From Verrucomicrobia bacterium UBA6354 (lineage in GTDB: Bacteria; Verrucomicrobiota; Kiritimatiellia; RFP12; UBA1067), in contig DJRS01000034.1 of NCBI GenBank assembly GCA_002440145.1, positions 1 through 6,006 of the forward strand: DNA of 6,006 bases. Direction: 5' to 3'. The notes beneath the pieces are model-generated. The model saw only the letters and a list, made by a program, of their open reading frames with translations, did not search any database and was not told the DNA's origin. Shown one piece after another: positions 1 to 6,006 of this stretch (position 1 is the first letter of the stretch; each line of letters opens with the position of its first letter). Made by a program: the position numbers and the translations under genes.

Positions 1-6
1 GTAAAA

Positions 7-66
7 GACCGCGGTCTCTTGGTCAGAAGACCGCGGTCATTTGGTCAGAAGACCGCGGTCTCTTGG
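7..66. repeat. Tandem array of a perfect 10-bp palindrome, 22-bp period
   Basis: The perfect palindrome GACCGCGGTC occurs at 7-16, 29-38 and 51-60, exactly 22 bp apart. Copies 1 and 3 are bounded by A and T, making 12-bp palindromes. The spacer reads TCTTGGTCAGAA in copy 1 and ATTTGGTCAGAA in copy 2. Copy 3 keeps TCTTGG and then diverges at 67. Each spacer carries an extra GGTC (21-24, 43-46), so GGTC half-sites recur at alternating 8- and 14-bp steps. The 22-bp spacing is close to two helical turns, which would place the palindromes on about the same DNA face. A dimeric-protein operator or an interspersed genomic repeat are both possible; the sequence alone does not decide. Confidence 0.85.
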
Positions 67-131
67 ACGCGACCTGCCCACAAGACGCGTCCGTCCCCCT
101 GCAACGCGTCCGCTCCCGAAGCGGGAGGGGG
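65..131. repeat. Cluster of short G/C inverted repeats
   Basis: GGACGCG at 65-71 is inverted as CGCGTCC at 86-92 (14-base loop) and again as CGCGTCC at 105-111. Farther on, CTCCCG at 113-118 pairs with CGGGAG at 122-127 around a 3-base loop. An alternative stem pairs CCCCCT at 95-100 with AGGGGG at 126-131 and excludes the first because they share bases 126-127. None is followed by a T-run on either strand, so this is not a standard intrinsic terminator. A role in RNA end processing or control of a gene to the left is only a guess. Confidence 0.5.
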
Positions 132-260
132 TATCCGGACAAGGGAATTGGCGGGAAAGGAGGGTGAGAAGGAACCGGAAACCTGCGGAGCCCTCAGTCG
201 CGCCGCGCGGTTTCTTTTATACCCGCGACGCTGTGCGCAAGACCCGGAAAAACCGACACG

Positions 261-1034
261 TCATTTCCCTTCGGACGGATCGGCGGATATAGTCTTTTCT
301 ACGATTTGTCCGTCACGCCAGATCTTCAGCTTTCCGCCCGCCGGAGCGCGACAGAATTGGCGCATAAGCTCTTTCGTCGGCGTCCGGCCGTTCACGGCAA
401 GAATCACGTCGCCGTCGAACAAATCGTTCTTCCAGCCTGTCCGGCCCGGCACGACGAGCGTGATTTCAAGCGCCTTCCGGGTGCCGATCCTGCGTCCAAG
501 TTCCTCGCCAGGCCACTCGTAGCGGATGCCCATCGGCAGAGGCTCCTTGCGCTTCTTGTAGTAAAGGACACGATATTCATAACGCGGCACGGTATAACTG
601 TAGGGGAGCCAGTCCGTATCCAGCATCGTCACGGGGACCGTGCGCGGACCGTCCGGTCCCCAGACCGTCCCGAAAGACGTGCGCATGACGGGCACGGACG
701 TCATGCCGGTCGCCGTATCCGTTCCCGCGTACCAGGTGAAATAGTCGATCTTTTCAGTTTTGAGCGTGCGCCCGAGCCGCACCATCGCGCTCGTCCAGTC
801 CTCGTCCGCCGCGCCGGTAAACGCGGCGCTTCCGATAAACGCGTAGTCCGCCGCTTCGCGCCGGGCGATACGCTGGGCGATGTTGGTCCCGGCGACGAGT
901 TCCGCATCAAGTGGACCTTCATAGTCTTCTACCTCGTTCGCTGCGATGTCGGGATTCGGCGTGTAATAGGGCTGGATGCTTGCGCACCCGGCGAAGACGG
1001 AACCGAACAGAACAAACAGGGCGAACCGCAGCAT
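261..1034 (-). CDS. Predicted lipoprotein with C-terminal PDZ-like domain
   Basis: The protein has 257 residues. The N-terminus is a short lipoprotein signal: Met-Leu-Arg, a hydrophobic stretch (residues 4-15), then the lipobox-like FAGC with Cys17 as the predicted acylated residue. Phe at -3 is unusual, since Leu is commonest, but Ala-Gly-Cys fits. Residues 18-60 are polar, as in a linker. Residues 60-170 form an uncharacterised domain with the pattern ADYAFIGSAAF (62-72), a segment resembling domains in which Ala/Lys-rich helices alternate with strands, and a Tyr-rich part (146-160) ending at a PMGIRYEW stretch. Residues 190-250 look like a PDZ domain, with LFDGDVILAVNG (205-216) matching the conserved GDxIxxVNG strand-turn and a final strand KLKIWRDGQ. 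No protease catalytic domain is present, so a scaffolding or peptide-binding role in the envelope is inferred. The ATG at 1034 is chosen because it has an AGGAGG site six bases upstream and directly precedes the signal peptide. A 102-codon extension upstream in the same frame lies inside recJ and is rejected. It starts one base after the recJ stop, so translation is probably coupled. Confidence 0.85.
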   Translation of the reverse strand: MLRFALFVLFGSVFAGCASIQPYYTPNPDIAANEVEDYEGPLDAELVAGTNIAQRIARREAADYAFIGSAAFTGAADEDWTSAMVRLGRTLKTEKIDYFTWYAGTDTATGMTSVPVMRTSFGTVWGPDGPRTVPVTMLDTDWLPYSYTVPRYEYRVLYYKKRKEPLPMGIRYEWPGEELGRRIGTRKALEITLVVPGRTGWKNDLFDGDVILAVNGRTPTKELMRQFCRAPAGGKLKIWRDGQIVEKTISADPSEGK

Positions 1035-1035
1035 T

Positions 1036-2796
1036 TCAGACCTCCTGCAGCAGGCGCAGGGCGACAATCCGCAATTCGACGTGCGCACCGCCATAAGTCG
1101 ACGTTTCAACCGTAAAAAGAGCTTCGTGGGGTTTCGCCGCGTTTGCGCGGAGCGTCTCAACTTGGTCGCCATGCCCCCACCATACGGCGCGCGGGAAGCC
1201 ATCGCCCCTGAACGTGAGCGCGAGATGGCGCCCTTCCAATCCAAGCGGACGCACCTCGCGCAGGAAGAGATTGCGCGCGGCGAACAGAGGTTCGGGATTT
1301 CCCTCGCCGAACGGCGCCATGCGGGCGATGTCCGCGGCAAGTTCCAGAGTCAAATCCGCTCCGTCAACATGCGCATCGAAAGAAACCGCGACCCCTGCAG
1401 ACCCCGTTTTGTTCTGCCGTGCGCAGGCCGCGGCGAACGCCACGCGAAAAGCGCCCGTGTTGCCCGGGGGCAGGGAAAAGCCGCCGGCGGCGGCGTGCCC
1501 GCCGAAGTGATCGAGGAGGGATGCGCATTCCGCCAAGGCATCGCGCAGATTGTATCCCTCGGGCGCACGCGCCGAACCTCGTCCGTTGACGACGACGCAT
1601 ACCGGCACGGCCTGCTCTTCGAGGGATTCGAGCACGCGCGCGGCGACGATGCCGGCGACGCCGGGGTGGCCATCGGGCAAATCGACGACCTGCGCCGCGG
1701 CTCCGGCAACGATTTTCTTCAGCGCGTCGTCGGTCATCCGCTGCTCGGTGCTCTTGCGCTCCTGGTTTCGTCCGTCGATCTCGCGCGCCTGCATGCGCAC
1801 TTTCTCGCGATCGGAGCACAGGACGAGTTTGAGCGCGTCCATGCCGCTGCCCAGTCTTCCGGCGGCATTGATGCGCGGTCCGATGATGAATCCGAAATCG
1901 CGCGCGGTCATATGTTCGACGCCGCGGCGCGAGGCGCGATCGTAGAGTTCGCAAAGCCCTATCGGAGCGCAACGCCTGAAAACCCGGAGGGCTTCCGCCA
2001 CAAGAATGCGATTCTGGCCCGTCAACGGCATGACGTCCGCCACGGTCGCGAGCCCCGCCAGAACGAGCGCCTCGCCCGCGTAGGATTTGGACGTGTCCAC
2101 CAGCCCTTGCGCCTTCGCGCGCGCAATCACGGCGTGGGCGACAAGAAATGCGACTCCCGCGCCGCACAGCCCGCGAAAGCAGGCCGGACAAAGCGCATCC
2201 GGGACGTCCGCCACGGGATCCGCAACAAGACAGTCCGGCAGGACGGGGCCCGGCAAATGATGGTCGGTCACGATGACGGTCACGCCCTCGGCCTTCAGCC
2301 TGGCGACCTGTCCGGCGGACACGATGCCGTTGTCCACCGTCACGACAAGCGCGACGTCGGGATTCTCGCGGCGCATGCGGGCGACCGAAGCCTCCTGCAT
2401 GCCGTACCCTTCCGCCAAACGCTCGGGCAGGAACGCGCGCACATCCGCGCCGGGCAAGGCGCGGATGGCCTTTACGAGAATGGCCGTCGCGGACACGCCG
2501 TCGCAGTCGTAGTCGCCGAAGACGACGATTGGACCGCCCCGGCGGACAAAGGCGAGTATGACATCCGCGATGCGTCCCACCACGGGCCACTCCTCCGGAT
2601 CCGCCAATTGCCGCAGAGACGGCGCAAACCAATCCGCCGCGGTCTGCGCCGAAACGCCGCGCAACGCCAACAAACGGGCCAGAAGCGGCGAAAACCCAGC
2701 CGCTTCCAAGCCTTGGACGGTCGCGTCGTCGACCGCGCGTTCAGTCCATTGTACCAGTCGCGACTCCTCTGTCAGCCAATCTTGACTTCGTGGCAC
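1036..2796 (-). CDS. recJ: Single-stranded-DNA-specific exonuclease RecJ
   Basis: RecJ is a Mn2+-dependent 5'-to-3' exonuclease of the DHH superfamily that acts on single-stranded DNA in recombination, mismatch and base-excision repair. As annotated from a GTG it has 586 residues, normal for the family. The DHH motifs are intact: DYDCDG (95-100), the VDNG motif (154-157), TDHH (177-180), ADVMP (253-257) and GPRINAAGR (306-314). The DHHA1 part follows with GHPGVAGIVA (376-385), GRGSAR (405-410) and FGGHAAAGGF (431-440). The C-terminal OB-type domain shows APFGEGNPEP (494-503). The Trp that often precedes HPGV is Gly here; otherwise no key residue is missing and the enzyme is probably active. 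The start is uncertain. No ATG exists in frame between the ilvE stop and the first conserved residues. The GTG at 2796 overlaps ilvE by 25 bases and has a poor ribosome site. A CTG at 2757 has GAGGAG six bases upstream and would give 573 residues beginning Met-Val-Gln-Trp. A more distant ATG at 3006 lies deep inside ilvE and encodes non-conserved sequence. Confidence 0.95.
   Translation of the reverse strand: MPRSQDWLTEESRLVQWTERAVDDATVQGLEAAGFSPLLARLLALRGVSAQTAADWFAPSLRQLADPEEWPVVGRIADVILAFVRRGGPIVVFGDYDCDGVSATAILVKAIRALPGADVRAFLPERLAEGYGMQEASVARMRRENPDVALVVTVDNGIVSAGQVARLKAEGVTVIVTDHHLPGPVLPDCLVADPVADVPDALCPACFRGLCGAGVAFLVAHAVIARAKAQGLVDTSKSYAGEALVLAGLATVADVMPLTGQNRILVAEALRVFRRCAPIGLCELYDRASRRGVEHMTARDFGFIIGPRINAAGRLGSGMDALKLVLCSDREKVRMQAREIDGRNQERKSTEQRMTDDALKKIVAGAAAQVVDLPDGHPGVAGIVAARVLESLEEQAVPVCVVVNGRGSARAPEGYNLRDALAECASLLDHFGGHAAAGGFSLPPGNTGAFRVAFAAACARQNKTGSAGVAVSFDAHVDGADLTLELAADIARMAPFGEGNPEPLFAARNLFLREVRPLGLEGRHLALTFRGDGFPRAVWWGHGDQVETLRANAAKPHEALFTVETSTYGGAHVELRIVALRLLQEV
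1041..1046 (-). promoter_or_regulatory. Ribosome binding site of the lipoprotein gene
   Basis: On the minus strand AGGAGG stands six bases before the ATG at 1034, inside the last codons of recJ. It is the full anti-16S consensus and fixes the lipoprotein start. It also supports efficient reinitiation by ribosomes finishing recJ. Confidence 0.85.
2764..2770 (-). promoter_or_regulatory. Putative ribosome binding site for a CTG start of recJ
   Basis: AGAGGAG on the minus strand lies just after the ilvE stop codon and ends six bases before the in-frame CTG at 2757-2755. It is too far (14 bases) from the only nearby ATG (2749-2747), which is out of frame and meets TGA after one further codon. Its position points to translation of recJ starting at CTG, downstream of ilvE, and not at the overlapping GTG at 2796. 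The inference rests on spacing alone. Confidence 0.5.
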
Positions 2797-3800
2797 CAGC
2801 CGTGCGTATCCGGCAAATCGCCGTACTGGATGCCCTGCACGGTCTCGTAGAGCTTCTGGAGGTGCGGGCCAACCTTGTCCGGGTCGGAGATGCGAATCAC
2901 ATCCTCGCCGCGCGTAATCTCCCACACTGGGGTCACGACGACGGCCGTGCCGCAGGCGGCGACTTCGGCGAAGTCCTTGATTTCCGTGTAGGGAACCGGA
3001 CGGCACTCGACCTTCCAGCCCAGGTCAGAGGCGACCTGTTTCAGCGACATGTTCGTGACGGAAGGCAGCACGGAGTGGCTGTCCGGCGTCACGTACGTGC
3101 CGTCCTTCTTGATGCCGAGGAAGTTGGAAGTGGAGAATTCCTCCACGAGGGTGTGGGTCTTCGCGTCCAGGTAGAGTTCGACGGGCCAGCCGTCGTGTTT
3201 CGCCTTCTCGTGGGCATACAGGCTCGCGGCGTAGTTGCCGCCCACCTTCACGTCGCCCATGCCGTGCGGCGCGGCACGGTCCCAATTGTCCAGGATGACG
3301 GCGCGCACCGGCTTCATGCCGCCCTTGTAGTAGGCGCCGACCGGCATGCACATCATGAGGAAGGTGTATTCTTTCGCCGGCGCGACGCCGATTTGCGGAC
3401 CCGTGCCGATCAGAAGCGGACGCAGATACATCGACCCGCCCGTCCCGTAGGGCGGCACGAACTCTTCGTTGGCCGCGACGAGCTTCTCCGCCGCCTCGAT
3501 GAACATCTCCTCGGGCACCGGCGCCATGACCGTGCGCACCGCCGTGCGGTGCATGCGCTTGGCGTTCTCGTCCGGACGGAAGATCGCGATCTTTCCGCTC
3601 TTCTGGCGAAATGCCTTCATGCCCTCGAAGCATTCCTGTCCGTAGTGCAGACACGACGCGCCGATATGCATCGTAATATAGGGATCTTTCACGAACTCGA
3701 GCGGCCCCCACGTGCCGTCTTTCCAAACACTCCGCACATGGCAGTTGACGTCCGAGAAGCCAAAACCCAACTTCTCCCAGTCTATATCTGTTCTAGGCAT
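2772..3800 (-). CDS. ilvE: Branched-chain-amino-acid aminotransferase (type II BCAT)
   Basis: This PLP enzyme of fold type IV interconverts leucine, isoleucine and valine with their 2-oxo acids, using 2-oxoglutarate/glutamate, in the cytoplasm; it is the last step of branched-chain amino-acid synthesis. The 342-residue length and the motifs match the longer type II branch found in eukaryotes and many bacteria. Visible motifs are LHYGQECFEGMKA (51-63), FRPDENAKRM (74-83), YLRPLLIGTGPQIGV (125-139), DVKVGGNYAASL (183-194) with Lys185 as the predicted PLP Schiff-base lysine, VEEFSTSNF (219-227) contributing the acidic residue facing the cofactor, SVLPSVTNMSL (243-253) for cofactor phosphate binding, and CGTAVVVTPV (283-292). 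All key positions appear intact. The start ATG at 3800 has AAAGGA eight bases upstream. The gene is first in a likely operon with recJ and the lipoprotein gene, behind an extended -10 promoter. The 43-base leader region leaves no room for a leucine/valine leader-peptide attenuator. Confidence 0.96.
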   Translation of the reverse strand: MPRTDIDWEKLGFGFSDVNCHVRSVWKDGTWGPLEFVKDPYITMHIGASCLHYGQECFEGMKAFRQKSGKIAIFRPDENAKRMHRTAVRTVMAPVPEEMFIEAAEKLVAANEEFVPPYGTGGSMYLRPLLIGTGPQIGVAPAKEYTFLMMCMPVGAYYKGGMKPVRAVILDNWDRAAPHGMGDVKVGGNYAASLYAHEKAKHDGWPVELYLDAKTHTLVEEFSTSNFLGIKKDGTYVTPDSHSVLPSVTNMSLKQVASDLGWKVECRPVPYTEIKDFAEVAACGTAVVVTPVWEITRGEDVIRISDPDKVGPHLQKLYETVQGIQYGDLPDTHGWCHEVKIG

Positions 3801-3808
3801 TTACCTGT

Positions 3809-3814
3809 TCCTTT
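3809..3814 (-). promoter_or_regulatory. Ribosome binding site of ilvE
   Basis: AAAGGA (within AAGAAAGGAA on the minus strand) is eight bases before the ATG at 3800 and is the only purine-rich site in the short intergenic gap. It supports the chosen start, which also matches the usual type II BCAT N-terminal length. Confidence 0.7.
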
Positions 3815-3832
3815 CTTGAAATCGACTCTACT

Positions 3833-3860
3833 ATTATAGCACATCAGTTCCGTCTCTGAA
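3833..3860 (-). promoter_or_regulatory. Extended -10 promoter in front of ilvE
   Basis: On the minus strand TGC-TATAAT (3841-3833) is an exact extended -10 element in an otherwise GC-rich sequence. A -35 candidate, TTCAGA at 3860-3855 with a 16-bp spacer, matches the consensus at only three of six positions, which extended -10 promoters tolerate. The element lies in the 43-bp gap and the -35 lies in the last codons of the upstream gene. Transcription would start near 3826, giving a 5' leader of about 26 bases. It likely drives ilvE, recJ and the lipoprotein gene. A sigma-70-type housekeeping factor is inferred. Confidence 0.65.
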
Positions 3861-6006
3861 AGAGAGGGGCCGCAATTTCATAAAGCTCGCCATCGCGCTG
3901 AATGAGCTCGATGGTCTGCTTCTGGTTCGTGGCGAGCGCCGTCTGCAAACTGCGGAGCGCGGCCTGCTTCCGCCCGGTCTTGTACTGGATCTTGGCGAGA
4001 GCCGCCCATGCGGACATATCCTCGCGCGGCGCTTGGCGCAGATATTTGAGCAGCGCCTGCTCAGCTTCGGGCAGGAACCCGCCCTCGGAAAGAACCGCCG
4101 CGAGGAAGATGAGCTCCGTCTTGTCGGTCGCCGAAGCGACGCCATCCTTCAGAAGCCGGGCGGCATCCGCCATGCGCCCCATGGCACGATAGGCTTGCGC
4201 CAGACGGTAGTTGTCCTCGCGCGACAGAACGTTCTGGACACGTTTCTTCGCTTCAAGCGCCGACACTTCCTTCAAGAGCGACCGGATCTGCACGACATAG
4301 TCGCGCACGCCGCGTGTGCGGGTGTTGTTGGGATCCAGCGCGTCCGTGAAGTCCATCAATTCCAGCACCTTGTCCCACTGGCGGGCCGGAAAGAGGATTT
4401 CCTGCACATAGCGGAACGTCGCCTCGGGCGATGCCGGATAGAGCAGGCAGGCCTCGCGGAACGCCTGCGCACCCTCCGCGAAGCGCCCTTTCTTGACGTA
4501 GAGCCCGGCGATGGCCGCGCGGAGCTTCGAGAAGCTCTTCTGTCCGGCGAAATCGCGCCGGTACATGGGGTCGCTCAGCAGCCGGCGCGTGTACCAGTCC
4601 CAGAAGTCCGCGTCCTTGGCGGCTGTCGCCGGATTGTAGGGTGTCGGATTCTTGTTGATCTTCATGATGAGCCCGTGAGGCGAAAGGTAGTCGTACATCC
4701 AAGGGATGACGTAGCTCTCTTCCACATAGAAGGCGTGGCGCAGACGGTCGTGGTCGAACATCATCTTCGTCAGAATGCCGTTGATTTCCATGACGCCCAA
4801 GGCTCCCGTGACCTGCACGCGTCCGTTCTCGATCTTGAGGTCGCCGTTGGCCGGGCGCACGCCGCGCTGGACCTCGTCCACGTAGATGTTGAAGGCCTGC
4901 GCCGAATCCTCCTTGGACGGAATCCAGATCTCGTCGCCGTAGAGGTCGCGCTCGACCGACATGTAGGTGTCGTCCGCAAGCGCGTTCTGCGTGATGAGAT
5001 AGACGTCGGGACGGTAATTCGCCGCATAGATCATGTAAGTCGGGACGAATCGTCCCGGATCCGTGCCGCCGAAGAAGATCGAGAAGTCTTCCATCCGCTC
5101 GGGCCAGTTCGGATCGGGGAGCGGTTCCTCGTCCGCCAGCAGCTGGTCCTTTATCGCCTTTGCGCCTTCAAGTTGATACGCGCCGAACTGCCAGCCGAAG
5201 GTATGTCCGTTCTGTTCGTTGCCGCCCAGCTCGAAAACCATGCGCTCGTCGGTGTAGTTCTGGACTATGGGATAGACGGTCGACACGGCGATCAGAGCGA
5301 GCGCCACGGCGACCGCCCAGGCGATCCGCTTCGTCTTCTTGAGCGCGAGCACCGCGGCGAAGACGAGCCCGTAGCCGATCCAAAGCGCAATCATGGCGTG
5401 GGACGAGATGAACTTGACCTTCTGGATGAACCCGTCCTGCACGTCGCCCTTCACGTTCGCGAGCAGAATCAACAGGAAGCTCATCATGATGAAGCACGCC
5501 GCCGCGGCAATCATCCACTGCCAGAAAATCTTACGGTGCGTCTTTGTGACGACCCACCGCGCCGCAATGAACGGCACGAGCGCGAACGGCACGAGGAGGT
5601 CCGTGAACTGCACCATGACATCCTGGAAGTAGTGCTTCATCTGGCGTCCGACAAAGTCGAAAAACGCCGCGGCGGACGGGAACGACGGGATGCCGATCGC
5701 CTCGTACTGTCCGCGCGTGATCGCGTGCTTGAACCCTTCCCACGTGCGCGGATAGCCCCAGTTCATCGGCGGGTTGCGCAGGTCGGAAACGATGGGCATG
5801 TACGCGTAGAACGACACGCCCAGCTGCGCGAAGAACGCCGCGCCCGCCACGGAACGTCCGTTCGGGAGCGTGAGCCAGACGAGCGCCAGCAGGACGAAGT
5901 TCCAGAGAATCGGCCACCAGAACCACCAGCTCATGGGATGCGTGAGACCGTTGAGGGCACCCTGGCGCAAAAGGATGAACGCCGCGGTCTGCAGGCCGGC
6001 GACGGG
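3844..6006 (-). CDS. DUF2723 (TMEM260-like) membrane protein with TPR-like C-terminus, 5' end missing
   Basis: The frame is open to the right edge, so the start is outside; 720 residues are visible, numbered here from the edge. The TTG at 5970 is only an in-frame leucine codon. The first ~250 residues hold about seven hydrophobic segments (about 1-20, 27-48, 53-73, 136-153, 161-183, 203-223, 228-248). Between the third and fourth is PPMNWGYPRTWEGF (79-92), a hallmark of DUF2723 proteins. A soluble domain follows with FFGGTDPGRFVPTYM (311-325) and DVYLITQNALADDTYM (334-349), also typical of the family. From about 490 to the end are helical hairpin repeats of TPR type (for example LRAAIAGLYVKKGRFAEGAQ, 495-514, and a second group around 600-690). 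Human TMEM260 is a protein O-mannosyltransferase, and bacterial relatives are thought to be polyprenyl-phosphate-sugar glycosyltransferases of GT-C type; the exact substrate here is unknown. The catalytic N-terminal loop expected to hold the acidic residues is not in the window. The TPR part probably binds partner proteins. It ends 43 bases before ilvE, which has its own promoter. Confidence 0.9.
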   Translation of the reverse strand, partial: PVAGLQTAAFILLRQGALNGLTHPMSWWFWWPILWNFVLLALVWLTLPNGRSVAGAAFFAQLGVSFYAYMPIVSDLRNPPMNWGYPRTWEGFKHAITRGQYEAIGIPSFPSAAAFFDFVGRQMKHYFQDVMVQFTDLLVPFALVPFIAARWVVTKTHRKIFWQWMIAAAACFIMMSFLLILLANVKGDVQDGFIQKVKFISSHAMIALWIGYGLVFAAVLALKKTKRIAWAVAVALALIAVSTVYPIVQNYTDERMVFELGGNEQNGHTFGWQFGAYQLEGAKAIKDQLLADEEPLPDPNWPERMEDFSIFFGGTDPGRFVPTYMIYAANYRPDVYLITQNALADDTYMSVERDLYGDEIWIPSKEDSAQAFNIYVDEVQRGVRPANGDLKIENGRVQVTGALGVMEINGILTKMMFDHDRLRHAFYVEESYVIPWMYDYLSPHGLIMKINKNPTPYNPATAAKDADFWDWYTRRLLSDPMYRRDFAGQKSFSKLRAAIAGLYVKKGRFAEGAQAFREACLLYPASPEATFRYVQEILFPARQWDKVLELMDFTDALDPNNTRTRGVRDYVVQIRSLLKEVSALEAKKRVQNVLSREDNYRLAQAYRAMGRMADAARLLKDGVASATDKTELIFLAAVLSEGGFLPEAEQALLKYLRQAPREDMSAWAALAKIQYKTGRKQAALRSLQTALATNQKQTIELIQRDGELYEIAAPLFQRRN

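Larger units (their letters stand above)
1..260. other. Non-coding region with repeats, left of the lipoprotein gene
   Basis: No open frame here has a recognisable protein or a good ribosome binding site. The two plus-strand frames that cross it give low-complexity Arg/Pro-rich translations typical of GC-rich non-coding DNA. The region follows the stop codon of the lipoprotein gene, so on the minus strand it is that gene's 3' flank and possibly the 5' flank of a gene off the left edge. It holds a 22-bp-period palindrome array (7-66) and several G/C inverted repeats (65-131). At 132-260 I see no clear structure. No stem followed by a T-run, as in a standard intrinsic terminator, is visible after the lipoprotein stop on the minus strand. 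Confidence 0.7.

Noticed and set aside
7..66. CRISPR array
   Set aside because: The period is only 22 bp and the intervening bases are themselves near-identical, so there are no distinct spacers; no cas gene is present.
216..221. TATAAA on the minus strand as a promoter for a gene left of the window
   Set aside because: No -35 element with acceptable spacing is visible; the nearest TTGCGC is only 13 bases upstream, and the downstream gene cannot be seen.
19..522. Plus-strand open frames starting inside the palindrome array
   Set aside because: Their starts lie in the repeat units, there is no ribosome site, and the translations are Arg/Pro-rich with no similarity to known families.
1035..1340. 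An N-terminal extension of the lipoprotein frame by 102 codons
   Set aside because: It lies inside recJ and encodes Arg/Ser-rich sequence, whereas the ATG at 1034 has a perfect Shine-Dalgarno and leads straight into a lipoprotein signal.
976..2850. A 624-residue plus-strand open frame antisense to recJ
   Set aside because: It is a shadow of recJ codon use in GC-rich DNA: it has Arg/His/Gly-rich low-complexity translation, no recognisable domain and no ribosome site, while the opposite strand carries all RecJ motifs.
2790..3839. A 349-residue plus-strand open frame covering ilvE
   Set aside because: It is another antisense shadow; the translation is rich in His, Arg, Val and Leu without any family motif, and the minus strand encodes an intact BCAT.
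3853..3865. TCTCT/AGAGA hairpin at the end of the DUF2723 gene as a terminator
   Set aside because: It has a 5-bp weak stem inside coding sequence with no T-run on the minus strand.

Overview
The window is a GC-rich bacterial segment in which every supported gene lies on the minus strand, so transcription runs from the right edge to the left. The organism is inferred, not proven. A multi-spanning DUF2723 (TMEM260-like) membrane protein fused to tetratricopeptide-type repeats, high GC, good Shine-Dalgarno sites and a PDZ-type lipoprotein together suggest the PVC group (Verrucomicrobiota/Kiritimatiellota/Lentisphaerota). Bacteroidota is less likely.

Layout, from right to left. From the right edge to 3844 is the 3' part of a DUF2723 membrane protein with a soluble periplasmic-type domain and helical repeats; its start lies outside the window. 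A 43-bp gap at 3801-3843 follows and contains a perfect extended -10 element (TGC-TATAAT). Next comes a compact three-gene unit: a branched-chain aminotransferase (ilvE-like, 3800-2772), the single-strand exonuclease gene recJ (ending at 1036) and a small lipoprotein with a C-terminal PDZ-like domain (1034-261). ilvE and recJ overlap or abut, depending on the recJ start. recJ and the lipoprotein gene are separated by one base, so the three are probably co-transcribed.

The left 260 bases have no convincing gene. They hold a short tandem array of the 10-bp perfect palindrome GACCGCGGTC at 22-bp spacing (7-66), then a cluster of GGACGCG/CGCGTCC inverted repeats and small G/C hairpins (65-131). 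This region lies downstream of the lipoprotein gene and may also be the upstream region of a gene beyond the left edge.

The genes do not form an obvious pathway: ilvE is amino-acid metabolism, recJ is DNA repair and the lipoprotein is envelope. The unit looks like housekeeping genes sharing a transcript. I see no defence system, mobile element, CRISPR array or RNA gene. The most notable points are the palindromic array, the likely non-AUG (CTG or GTG) start of recJ, and the tight coupling of recJ to the lipoprotein gene.
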